Shown here piece by piece: positions 24,937 through 30,797 of a stretch of 38,410 nt of DNA (position 1 is its first letter; every line of letters starts with the position of its first letter). The stretch comes from a virus: the IMG/VR virus record IMGVR_UViG_3300034111_000220, positions 1-38,410 of that record. The stretch is one strand, 5' to 3'. Position numbers and translations under genes: made by a program. A model generated the notes under the pieces. That model did not search any database. It saw only the letters and a program-made list of their open reading frames with translations, and was not told the origin of the DNA.

Positions 24937-25499
24937 ATGACGTTATCTTCAGCAAAGCGGTGCCATTCAGCGATCAGCTCGGGCCAGCTTGCTGCGGCAT
25001 TGCGTAGCTGATGGTTCTGGATTTCAAACGTGTCTGCTTTTAACTGAAATTCTGTGCCGTCGAATCTCTGCCTGACGGCATCTTTTTCGTAGAGTTTTGC
25101 GTGATACATAAACGACTCTTTTGGAATCCAGCCGCAGAATGCTAGTTGAAAGGTTTGTTTGTTAAAGCTCAAGAACAAGTAAGCATCGCAGGCAAACTTG
25201 ATCTGTGACCGTAGCAGGTTGTTCACAAAGCTAGGCTGCGGATCGGTTGTTCGGCCCATCGTCTTGACGTCGAATCGTATGCCAAACACCTCGAAGTCAA
25301 CGCCGCCATCGAAGCCCGTGTCGTCTTGCAGTAAGGGTTTGCCAAGGGCAAGGTTGACCATATTCTGACCGATCACGCCAACCAACTGCTGCTCGGCAGT
25401 CCCATCACTACCATCATTCCGATTGCCCATCTTGACCCGCTTGGAGTAGCGCCAGCTCTGGTCGATGACGAACCGCGGAACTGCAAGACTGAACGGCAT
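24933..25499 (-). CDS. putative PD-(D/E)XK nuclease-like protein
   Basis: 188 aa. The core FDGGVDFEVFGIRFDVKT gives D64, D68 and D77-V-K79, consistent with a PD-(D/E)XK nuclease active site, with E36 upstream as a possible helper. It lies among recombination genes, so a role in DNA processing is plausible. It overlaps neighbours on both sides by 1-4 bases. Nuclease activity is inferred from the motif only. Confidence 0.65.
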   Translation of the reverse strand: MPFSLAVPRFVIDQSWRYSKRVKMGNRNDGSDGTAEQQLVGVIGQNMVNLALGKPLLQDDTGFDGGVDFEVFGIRFDVKTMGRTTDPQPSFVNNLLRSQIKFACDAYLFLSFNKQTFQLAFCGWIPKESFMYHAKLYEKDAVRQRFDGTEFQLKADTFEIQNHQLRNAAASWPELIAEWHRFAEDNVI

Positions 25500-25909
25500 C
25501 AGCCAGCCTCGTAGTTAGGCTCTGGGATATGGATGCAAAGCTCTGCACATTTGGCCTCGATGATGGCAAGGTAGTCGCTGAATTCCTGCTTGGTCAACTT
25601 GCTGGATCTGCGCAGAGGCTTGTGCCGCTTCCTGCCGAACCCCTCGATGACTTCAGAACCGAAGGCTTCGATCAAGAAGTATTCGTGCAGATCGTTTGTC
25701 GTCCAGCCTCGCAGCGCCTCGCCGCCTCCCTCTAGGATGGATGGGTACACCACACCCCAGAGGAAGGCGTTTTGTTGGTCGCTACGTTTTGGCTTGAATG
25801 CCTCGACGGTGATCTGCCAGCTCTGCGCCGGGTCAAGTCTGCTGACCATGTTGCTGATCGCGTTTGCGATCTGATCGGGCGGTGTGCCTCTGGCTATTAC
25901 GCGGCGCAT
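25499..25909 (-). CDS. NinB-like recombination protein
   Basis: 136 aa. The segment VEAFKPKRSDQQNAFLWGVVYPSI and the end CAELCIHIPEPNYEAG match the NinB family (lambda Orf), in which the S-x-x-QN-A motif is diagnostic. Lambda Orf is a recombination mediator that binds SSB and DNA and helps load annealing or strand-exchange proteins. Its presence next to an SSB-like protein, an exonuclease and an annealing protein fits. GGAGG precedes the start. Confidence 0.85.
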   Translation of the reverse strand: MRRVIARGTPPDQIANAISNMVSRLDPAQSWQITVEAFKPKRSDQQNAFLWGVVYPSILEGGGEALRGWTTNDLHEYFLIEAFGSEVIEGFGRKRHKPLRRSSKLTKQEFSDYLAIIEAKCAELCIHIPEPNYEAG

Positions 25910-25928
25910 GGTAAGGAATCCTCCTTAC

Positions 25929-26213
25929 TTAAAACGGGATGTCGCCGATGTCGTCATCGCTGAACGTCTCGGTCACCTGTTGTTGTTGCTTTGGCACCGG
26001 GCGTGACTCGGGAAGGCCATCCTTTGCCTTGACGGACAGACTGAAATACTTCTGCCCTTCAAGCCTGCCGCTCTTGCCGACCTTCACCCATGCCGAGAGC
26101 CAATACTCGACGCCATTTATATTGATGCTGCCGGTGTACTCCGGGTGCTGCTCGCTCTGCTTGCGATCGTTCTTGGCTAGCAGGCCGCGGTTCGTGTTGT
26201 CGTATTGCTTCAC
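25929..26213 (-). CDS. SSB-like protein with acidic C-terminal tail
   Basis: 94 aa. The central part (YTGSININGVEYWLSAWVKVGKS...KYFSLSVKAKD) resembles short OB-type phage proteins, and the C-terminus DDDIGDIPF imitates the protein-recruiting tip (DDDIPF) of bacterial SSB. It would bind single-stranded DNA and recruit recombination partners. It overlaps the exonuclease stop by 4 bases. The fold assignment is inferred; the tail is directly visible. Confidence 0.75.
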   Translation of the reverse strand: MKQYDNTNRGLLAKNDRKQSEQHPEYTGSININGVEYWLSAWVKVGKSGRLEGQKYFSLSVKAKDGLPESRPVPKQQQQVTETFSDDDIGDIPF

Positions 26214-26815
26214 AGGCTCAACTCCTTGAGATGATTTACTTTTCGGTCAACTTCAAACAGGAAATTCGTCACGGCCTGCGTGATCTCGAGGATCGCTGGC
26301 TGATCACGGTGAACTCGGATGATGTGCAGGCGCAGGCGCTCCGGCAGTTTCGGCTGATACACAACGTAGTCGCACCAGTCTCGCCCGGTCACGGCCATCT
26401 GCCATTGCATCTGGAGGCGGTGCTCGGTCGGAACTTTCTTGCTCTCGATGATGTCCAAGGCGGTCGCTGGTTGGACGCACTTGATCTCGACCAGCCCCTC
26501 GGTGCCGACAAGGCCATCCGGTGACGCACCGGCCTCGAGCTTCGGATGCTTGATGAACCCGACCTCCTCGACCAACTGCCCCACACGGGCGCTATAAGCG
26601 GCTCTGGCCTCGGCCTCGGTGTCGATGCCGTGCTGCATCGCCGGGCTCGTATACGTCTCCGTAGCCTGTCCTGTGAGGCGCTCGCAGACGAGCTGCGCCA
26701 TGTAGTTACGATAACCGGCCTTCGACTTGTCCATCATTACATTCGAGATGGCCGATGCGGTGACCCGGGCACAGCGACTTGAGTACCACTCCGGGGTGCG
26801 TTGGGTGTCGCTCAC
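26210..26815 (-). CDS. YqaJ-type 5'-3' exonuclease (lambda Exo family)
   Basis: 201 aa. The family starts with R-T-x-E-W-Y-x-x-R and A-S; here RTPEWYSSRCARVTASAISNVM. Catalytic residues are visible: E67 (GIDTEAEA), D100 (SPDG), E110-I-K112 (GLVEIKC), followed by the QMQWQMAVTGRDWCDYVVY helix. It should degrade one strand of duplex ends to create a 3' overhang for the annealing protein encoded directly upstream in the same operon (4-base overlaps on both sides). Confidence 0.93.
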   Translation of the reverse strand: MSDTQRTPEWYSSRCARVTASAISNVMMDKSKAGYRNYMAQLVCERLTGQATETYTSPAMQHGIDTEAEARAAYSARVGQLVEEVGFIKHPKLEAGASPDGLVGTEGLVEIKCVQPATALDIIESKKVPTEHRLQMQWQMAVTGRDWCDYVVYQPKLPERLRLHIIRVHRDQPAILEITQAVTNFLFEVDRKVNHLKELSL

Positions 26816-27333
26816 TTGGAAAGCTCCTTCTTGCGGGCGGTAAACTTGCTGACACCGCGGGAGCGGATCGCCTCCGGCAGCGTGTGATACAGGGCGTTGA
26901 GTTCGTCGACCGTGTTGCAGGCGGCAACCTCGGCGTTGAGCTTGGCCTCGATCTCGTCAACCTCCGCCTCCGGCAGATCCTCGCCAGCGTAGATGTAAAG
27001 GCCGAGGCCGTGCAGCGCGATGCACTTGGCAAGGCAGCGCATGATGCTCGTATTCACGGCGAACGCATTCGGGTTCTGGATCGGCTGGTTGCGGTGGTCA
27101 AGCACCGGCAGCAGGCAGGTCTTGATGTCGCCCTTGATCTCGACCGAGACCTTGACCATTCCGGTCTGATCCTTGAGATAGACCAGCGGTAGTCCGTCGT
27201 ATTCGTGGACGGTGTACCGCGCAGCCGAATCAATCTTCAGCACCTCGGCCCACGCCCAAGCCCACGACAGATACGAGAGGTTGTTCTTCTTCTCGATGTG
27301 GTCGTTGACGTTAATCTTCAGCAGTTCGCTCAT
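26812..27333 (-). CDS. single-strand annealing protein, Sak3/DUF1071 type
   Basis: 173 aa. The N-terminal part (VNDHIEKKNNLSYLSWAWAWAEVLKID) and the FAVNTSIMRCLAKCIALHGLGLYIYAGEDLP motif are hallmarks of the DUF1071 (Sak3) annealing proteins, distant relatives of Rad52. With the YqaJ exonuclease it forms a two-part Red-like recombination system. The C-terminal 40 residues are a charged helical tail. Confidence 0.88.
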   Translation of the reverse strand: MSELLKINVNDHIEKKNNLSYLSWAWAWAEVLKIDSAARYTVHEYDGLPLVYLKDQTGMVKVSVEIKGDIKTCLLPVLDHRNQPIQNPNAFAVNTSIMRCLAKCIALHGLGLYIYAGEDLPEAEVDEIEAKLNAEVAACNTVDELNALYHTLPEAIRSRGVSKFTARKKELSK

Positions 27334-27503
27334 GACAGGCTCCCGTAGATCTTGTTGAGTTCGTCTTCGATGACGGCGTTCAGTTCGGCAAGGGCTCGAT
27401 CGCAGGCGGCGATGCGATCCTGCTCGTCACGCTCGGCGAGCTCCTGATCCTGTTGCTGCCACCAACTCTGGTCGTCGTTGCCCCAAGGCGCGAGGTCACT
27501 CAT
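27330..27503 (-). CDS. small acidic helical protein
   Basis: 57 aa from ATG 27503 (MSDLAPWGNDDQSWWQQQDQ, then ELAERDEQDRIAACDRALAELN...). An AGGAGATAC ribosome site lies 6 bases ahead of it, so this start is preferred over one 42 bases further upstream. Trp/Gln rich at the front, then helical. It overlaps the annealing protein start by 4 bases. Unknown; possibly a partner of the annealing protein. Confidence 0.65.
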   Translation of the reverse strand: MSDLAPWGNDDQSWWQQQDQELAERDEQDRIAACDRALAELNAVIEDELNKIYGSLS

Positions 27504-27615
27504 GGCTTTGTATCTCCTCTTGTTGTGTGCAACCGCCGTCGCCACAGGGGTCGAGGGCAGCGGCTAGTAAAAACAGCAGGGCGATCCCGATGAACTGCGG
27601 CCAAGGAGACTTCAT
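27496..27615 (-). CDS. 39-aa membrane or signal-peptide-like peptide
   Basis: ATG at 27615 overlaps the upstream stop (ATGA), and GGGAG lies about 8 bases before it. The product starts MKSPWPQFIGIALLFLLAAA, one hydrophobic span, followed by LDPCGDGGC and a short charged tail. The cysteine after the span suggests a lipoprotein, but LDPC is not a canonical lipobox. It overlaps the start of the next gene by 8 bases. The tight coupling on both sides is the main support. Confidence 0.5.
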   Translation of the reverse strand: MKSPWPQFIGIALLFLLAAALDPCGDGGCTQQEEIQSHE

Positions 27616-27788
27616 CGCTGGTCTCCCGCAACGGCCTGTACGCCAGCGGCGTACCCGTCGGTCTTGCCCATCGAATAGGCGTACTTGACCGACTGCTCGA
27701 TAATCGGGTCGAGCGACTTGTTGTCGACGAACTTGATTAGATCTCGGATGACGCGCTCGAGTTCGGCGCGATAGGCGATGTCGTTCAT
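27612..27788 (-). CDS. small early protein, unknown
   Basis: 58 aa from ATG 27788 (MNDIAYRAELERVIRDLIKF...AYSMGKTDGYAAGVQAV). AGGAGG lies 6 bases upstream and the start overlaps the previous stop by 4 bases. Mostly helical and acidic. No family recognised. Confidence 0.65.
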   Translation of the reverse strand: MNDIAYRAELERVIRDLIKFVDNKSLDPIIEQSVKYAYSMGKTDGYAAGVQAVAGDQR

Positions 27789-27976
27789 GCGGCCTCCTGC
27801 AAAGCCTTGACTACGGGAATCCAAGCGGCGAAGCGAACCGGGTCACGCTCGACTTGCTCAAACAGATCCGGCTGCTCGTCCGGGTTAGCTTGGAAGAAGG
27901 CGATCTCGCAGGCGACGCAGTAATCGTCGCAGATGGCTTCGGCGACTTGGCATTGAAAGCACCATGCGTTGTTCAT
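27785..27976 (-). CDS. small cysteine-cluster protein, first gene after promoter
   Basis: 63 aa. The N-terminal half has C-x2-C...C...C-x2-C (WCFQCQVAEAICDDYCVACE), a likely zinc-binding knuckle; the C-terminal half is helical (DLFEQVERDPVRFAAWIPVV). It is the first gene downstream of the leftward promoter at 28004-28031 and has a GGAGATAC ribosome site. It could be a regulator or a host-takeover protein; no family is recognised. Confidence 0.7.
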   Translation of the reverse strand: MNNAWCFQCQVAEAICDDYCVACEIAFFQANPDEQPDLFEQVERDPVRFAAWIPVVKALQEAA

Positions 27977-28003
27977 CTCGTATCTCCGTGTTGTTATGTG
28001 CGT

Positions 28004-28031
28004 ATCGTAACGTCGGTTAAGAAAGAGTCAA
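28004..28031 (-). promoter_or_regulatory. leftward sigma70-type promoter for the recombination operon
   Basis: On the minus strand TTGACT (28026-28031) and TACGAT (28004-28009) are separated by 16 bases. An operator-like TAAC-N4-GTTAAG site (28008-28021 region) lies between them and touches the -10 box. It is placed about 27 bases ahead of the 27976 start codon. Confidence 0.7.
28007..28022. promoter_or_regulatory. putative operator 1 (TAAC-N4-GTTAAG)
   Basis: GTAACGTCGGTTAAGA differs by one base from the site at 28674-28689 and shares the TAAC-N4-GTTAAG pattern with the site at 28590. It is embedded in the leftward promoter at 28004-28031. The nearby Cro-like protein is the likely binder (inference). 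Confidence 0.65.
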
Positions 28032-28045
28032 GCCCCGGGAGGGGC
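28032..28045 (-). terminator. short GC hairpin after gene 28049-28249
   Basis: Read on the minus strand, GCCCC-TCCC-GGGGC follows the stop of the 66-aa gene and runs directly into the -35 box of the downstream promoter (TTGACTCTTTC). It may be a weak terminator that insulates the two early transcripts. The T-run is imperfect. Confidence 0.45.
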
Positions 28046-28048
28046 GGC

Positions 28049-28249
28049 TTATGCCGCCACCTCGTCCGTGGTGTACCGCACCAGCCGACCATTGCAGTCA
28101 TGCCATGCGTTGTGGATGAAGGCGCGAACCAGCGTGTCGCCCTCGTAGACATCGACGCGCTGCTGGGAAGTAATGCGCAGGGCCGAGTCAAACACAACGG
28201 GGTGCAAGACTTCGTGGGCGGGATGTTCGACGTAGGTATAGCGGCTCAT
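28049..28249 (-). CDS. small early protein, unknown (66 aa)
   Basis: From ATG 28249 the product is MSRYTYVEHPAHEVLHPVVF followed by a compact beta-like region and the end HDCNGRLVRYTTDEVAA. AGGAGATTC lies 6 bases upstream, so this start is preferred over longer ones that add an unrelated low-quality N-terminus. No family recognised. It lies between the divergent promoter and the second leftward promoter. Confidence 0.65.
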   Translation of the reverse strand: MSRYTYVEHPAHEVLHPVVFDSALRITSQQRVDVYEGDTLVRAFIHNAWHDCNGRLVRYTTDEVAA

Positions 28250-28263
28250 GTGAATCTCCTGTA

Positions 28264-28548
28264 TTAGCAGTAATAGAACTGGTTGACTGAAAGCGGCTGT
28301 TTGAAATTTACGAAAGCCTCGCGTGACGGGTAAATGTGGCAAACACAATAATTGCCAGAAAACGCTTTTTTCGTGACGCGGCCATCGGTCAATAAATACG
28401 CACCGCCAATATCTTCCGCGTCTTGTGTAGAAGGCATTTGCCATTCGGACACCACTTGCGGGCGATACTGGTCGTTGTTCGGATGCGCGGCGTTGAACTT
28501 GTCGAGATAAGCGCGATAAGCAACGTAGGCTTTTTCACTTTTAGTCAT
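28264..28548 (-). CDS. first leftward early protein, unknown (94 aa)
   Basis: From ATG 28548 (MTKSEKAYVAYRAYLDKFNA ... REAFVNFKQPLSVNQFYYC). AGGAGACGC precedes the start. The sequence is aromatic-rich with three Cys in the last third. It is the first gene behind the operator-bearing promoter at 28586-28612 and would be made very early; a host-interaction role is possible. No family recognised. Confidence 0.65.
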   Translation of the reverse strand: MTKSEKAYVAYRAYLDKFNAAHPNNDQYRPQVVSEWQMPSTQDAEDIGGAYLLTDGRVTKKAFSGNYCVCHIYPSREAFVNFKQPLSVNQFYYC

Positions 28549-28561
28549 GTTGCGTCTCCTG

Positions 28562-28576
28562 CCAGCACCGTGCTGG
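28562..28576. promoter_or_regulatory. perfect palindrome CCAGCAC-C-GTGCTGG
   Basis: Two perfect 7-base arms around one base. On the minus strand it lies a few bases after the expected transcription start of the 28548 gene and before its ribosome site. It could be a second operator or a stabilising 5' hairpin. Confidence 0.5.
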
Positions 28577-28585
28577 TATGGGTGA

Positions 28586-28612
28586 AGATTAACACAAGTT
28601 AAGCCCTTGCAA
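28586..28612 (-). promoter_or_regulatory. leftward early promoter for 28264-28548
   Basis: Minus strand: TTGCAA (28607-28612), 15-base spacer, TAATCT (28586-28591). The operator-like site at 28590-28603 covers the spacer and the -10 box in the same register as in the promoter at 28004-28031, which supports both. The spacer is shorter than the ideal 17. Confidence 0.55.
28590..28603. promoter_or_regulatory. putative operator 2 (TAAC-N4-GTTAAG)
   Basis: TAACACAAGTTAAG. It shares both half-sites with operators 1 and 3 while the central four bases differ, as expected for a dimeric repressor site. Confidence 0.6.
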
Positions 28613-28660
28613 CCATCCAACCAGAAAAAATAGGTACATATTTTGCCGTGCATATTCCCT

Positions 28661-28689
28661 TTGCCTTTTCTCCGTAACGGCGGTTAAGA
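28661..28689 (+). promoter_or_regulatory. rightward promoter of the Cro-like gene
   Basis: TTGCCT (28661-28666), 17-base spacer, TTAAGA (28684-28689). The start codon at 28700 lies only 10 bases after the -10 box, so the transcript would be leaderless or nearly so. Operator 3 overlaps the -10 box, suggesting autoregulation. Confidence 0.5.
28674..28689. promoter_or_regulatory. putative operator 3 (TAAC-N4-GTTAAG)
   Basis: GTAACGGCGGTTAAGA, 15 of 16 bases identical to the site at 28007-28022. It lies 10 bases before the Cro-like start codon. Confidence 0.65.
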
Positions 28690-28699
28690 TCGGCAGGCT

Positions 28700-28933
28700 A
28701 TGAATACCAATGACCTACTCGCTGCCTTTCACGGCAGCAAAGCACAAGTGGCTCGAGCATTCGGTGTATCCGCTCCCGCGGTATCACGCTGGGTGCGTAA
28801 CGGAGTCGTTCCCGAGAAACAGGTACTGCGCTGGAAGCTTGGCCTTATAGCCGCGCCAGAGGCTGCTACAGGCCGTCTCGCTCGCAAGCAGTTGCAGATA
28901 GCCGCGGCTCGCAGATGGGCTGATAAAGGCTGA
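28700..28933 (+). CDS. Cro/YdaS-like HTH regulator
   Basis: 77 aa. Residues about 5-45 (LLAAFHGSKAQVARAFGVSAPAVSRWVRNGVVPEKQVLRW) form the helix-turn-helix typical of Cro/YdaS-type regulators: SKAQVARAFGVSAPAVSRW is the recognition part, and G-x-V-P turns are characteristic. The C-terminal 25 residues are basic. It is divergent from the leftward early operon and the only obvious transcription regulator in the window, so it is the likely reader of the three TAAC-N4-GTTAAG sites. There is no CI-type partner. The start has almost no ribosome site, consistent with leaderless translation. Confidence 0.85.
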   Translation: MNTNDLLAAFHGSKAQVARAFGVSAPAVSRWVRNGVVPEKQVLRWKLGLIAAPEAATGRLARKQLQIAAARRWADKG

Positions 28934-28953
28934 CGATGCCCAGAAACGACAAA

Positions 28954-28971
28954 GCCCCTTTCGGGGCCTTG
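28954..28971 (+). terminator. hairpin terminator after the Cro-like gene
   Basis: GCCCC (28954-28958), loop TTTC, GGGGC (28963-28967), followed by CTTGA, 20 bases after the regulator stop. The U-run is weak, so termination may be partial. Confidence 0.6.
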
Positions 28972-29324
28972 ACGGATCACACGGGGTGATCTACTTTGCT
29001 CACAGGGTAGGTGAGTGTGGATAGGGTAGGCTAGTGTTCTACTCCTGTCAAACACTCCCTCCCTCGGCCTTTCTGGACGGGGAAACTACGCGCAGAACAG
29101 GCCTAAATCTAGACCGGGGCGGCCAGCCTCTAGACACGCGGCGTAAGCGAGGAAGCGTGAATGGCACCGGGAAACCGGCAAAAGTAGCTCGCAGCAGGGT
29201 GGCTCCGTCAGTCATCAACTCTGTGCGATCGCATTAGGCGTAATCCGTCTTCTGCCCGTGCAGAGTTCACCATCAGTCATCAGGTTCTAGACGTATATAC
29301 ACAGAAGATATACAGGAGATACAT
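28972..29324. other. repeat-rich non-coding region
   Basis: No convincing gene lies here; a 67-codon GTG-started frame at 29034-29237 has no ribosome site and odd composition. Visible structure: AGGGTAGG-N2-AGTG twice with a 19-base period (29004-29017, 29023-29036); AGTGTT/AACACT arms (29033-29056); three TCTAGAC heptamers (29108, 29129, 29286); a CCGG-GAAA-CCGG hairpin (29167-29178); AACTCTG/CAGAGTT arms (29217-29223, 29261-29267) that enclose the palindrome TGCGATCGCA (29224-29233) and are flanked by two TCAGTCATCA copies (29208, 29273). It could hold the replication origin, a small RNA, or the control of the rightward genes. The last 16 bases are a strong ribosome site for 29325. Confidence 0.5.
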
Positions 29325-29513
29325 ATGTCATGGGGTAAGGTTGGAGAGGATCATCCTCTGGCAACTATGACTGTCGAGATTGTGAAGAAGATTAGAAAAG
29401 CACAGAGGTTGAGAACATTATTAACCGATAAAGAGCTTGCTCGCAGATACGGAATAACGCCTAAAGCGGTAAAGGATGTGATGGCTCGCAAGCGTTGGAA
29501 GCACGTTCCATGA
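29325..29513 (+). CDS. small HTH protein, first rightward gene
   Basis: 62 aa. Residues about 18-55 (EIVKKIRKAQRLRTLLTDKELARRYGITPKAVKDVMARKRW) read as a helix-turn-helix like those found at the ends of HNH or resolvase proteins. Basic overall. A strong AGGAGATAC ribosome site is present. It overlaps the next start by 4 bases. Possibly a regulator or a remnant of a homing-endonuclease DNA-binding domain. Confidence 0.7.
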   Translation: MSWGKVGEDHPLATMTVEIVKKIRKAQRLRTLLTDKELARRYGITPKAVKDVMARKRWKHVP

Positions 29514-30250
29514 TTCACTATCACGGCACACCGATGACTCCAACCGCTGACATGATCAAGAGTTTTACAGCTCGCCATGCAATGGTCAGTTATGCAGAGC
29601 CAAGACAGATTGAGCTTGCTGCGGAGATTTGCCAATCAGTTGTTCTAGACAACGGTGCATTCACGGCATGGAGGCAGCAGCAGGATTACGATTTTAATGG
29701 ATACATTGAATGGGCTGCGAAGTGGGTCAAGCACCCAGCGGTAGACTGGTGCATCATCCCCGACAAGATTGACGGTACCGAGCTGGAGAATGATCAGCTC
29801 ATTGCAGACTGGCCGCTACCTGATTTCATTTCAGTTCCAGTCTGGCATTTCCATGAGTCCCTTGAGCGCCTTGAAAGGCTGATGCGGTTCCCTCGTATCG
29901 CCCTCGGATCATCTGGCGATTACGCCTCGGTTGGAACCGATCGCTGGTGGCACAGGCTGGACGAGGCCATGTCGGTGATCTGTGATTCGGACGGCATCCC
30001 GCAAGTCAAGTTGCATGGTTTGCGGATGCTTGATCCCGGCGTATTCAGCAAGGTTCCTTTGTCATCGGCTGACAGTTGCAATGTAGCGCGCAACGTCGGC
30101 ATGGATACAGCATGGAAAGGGCCATACGCTATGGCCTCGAGATATGCCCGAGCTGTCACTCTGATGGAGCGTATCGAGAAACACGCTAGTGCAAGCCAAT
30201 GGTCGCGTGAAGTCATTGGCCTATATCAAAACCACAATCTTTTTGGGTGA
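29510..30250 (+). CDS. TGT/DpdA-like protein (possible DNA 7-deazaguanine transglycosylase)
   Basis: 246 aa from ATG 29510. Motifs: LDNGAFTAW (46-54), PDKIDG (84-89), VPVWHFHE (109-116), ALGSSGDY (131-138), KLHGLRM (167-173), PLSSADSCNVARN (183-195). This pattern resembles the TIM-barrel fold of tRNA-guanine transglycosylases and the phage DpdA-like proteins that exchange guanine for 7-deazaguanine bases in DNA. I recall close relatives in other phages annotated as hypothetical. No preQ0 biosynthesis genes (queC, queD, queE, folE) lie nearby, so a host-supplied base would be needed. The function is an inference and catalytic residues are not assigned. Confidence 0.65.
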   Translation: MIHYHGTPMTPTADMIKSFTARHAMVSYAEPRQIELAAEICQSVVLDNGAFTAWRQQQDYDFNGYIEWAAKWVKHPAVDWCIIPDKIDGTELENDQLIADWPLPDFISVPVWHFHESLERLERLMRFPRIALGSSGDYASVGTDRWWHRLDEAMSVICDSDGIPQVKLHGLRMLDPGVFSKVPLSSADSCNVARNVGMDTAWKGPYAMASRYARAVTLMERIEKHASASQWSREVIGLYQNHNLFG

Positions 30251-30253
30251 TAC

Positions 30254-30577
30254 ATGGGAGATGAATTCGTTTACTCACCGTCTGCTAAAGCCGAGAAGAA
30301 AGTACCAGACCGTACAGACTCCGCTATCCATTCATCAGCAGACTATTGGGCTACAGCAGTAACAGAGAACCCTCTCAATCGCTTGCGTCTACTCGATGCC
30401 AAGCTCGCTAGACCGGGCGTTGATGTCGAATCGATCAAGGTTAGAGCAGGTGAACTGATACGCGAACTGGGTGCAGCCAAAGTGTTGACCGATCCCGATT
30501 GCGTTGGCCTAGTGCGTCAGTTGTTCGGTCAGCGTGGAGTCGATCGGTTACGGGAAAGGGCTAAAGAGAATGCGTGA
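30254..30577 (+). CDS. unknown early protein (107 aa)
   Basis: The N-terminal 40 residues are polar and probably disordered; the rest (NRLRLLDAKLARPGVDVESIKVRAGELIRELGAAKVL and LVRQLFGQRGVDRLRERAKE) is helical and basic. It starts 3 bases after the TGT-like gene and overlaps the DUF3310 gene by 8 bases. A replication or DNA-binding role is possible from position, but no family is recognised. Confidence 0.65.
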   Translation: MGDEFVYSPSAKAEKKVPDRTDSAIHSSADYWATAVTENPLNRLRLLDAKLARPGVDVESIKVRAGELIRELGAAKVLTDPDCVGLVRQLFGQRGVDRLRERAKENA

Positions 30578-30797
30578 TCACATCAATCCAGACCACTACC
30601 AGCAAGAGATCGAGACCGTCGATTTCATGCGAGCGAATGCCAAATCCCAAGAACATTTTCTCGAGTTCTGTAGACTGACAGCATTGGGATACATCGCTCG
30701 AGCAGGACGAAAGCCGGACAACCCGATGGAACAAGACGCGCAGAAGGCGATCTGGTGGATCACTTGGATGACAGGCAATGACCCTCGCAATCGATAA
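30570..30797 (+). CDS. DUF3310 protein (T7 gp1.7-like family)
   Basis: 75 aa from ATG 30570. The motifs P-D-H-Y (INPDHYQQEIETVDFMRA) and LGYIARAGRK ... DAQKAIWWI match DUF3310, whose T7 member gp1.7 has been described as a nucleotide kinase. It is overlapped by genes on both sides. Confidence 0.85.
   Translation: MRDHINPDHYQQEIETVDFMRANAKSQEHFLEFCRLTALGYIARAGRKPDNPMEQDAQKAIWWITWMTGNDPRNR

Noticed and set aside
29034-29237. 67-codon frame in the non-coding region before gene 29325
   Set aside because: GTG start with no ribosome site, crosses several repeats, and the product looks random.
24000-29400. Integrase, attachment site or CI-type repressor marking a temperate phage
   Set aside because: I looked for recombinase motifs and a second repressor in the early region and found none, so a temperate lifestyle is not claimed.
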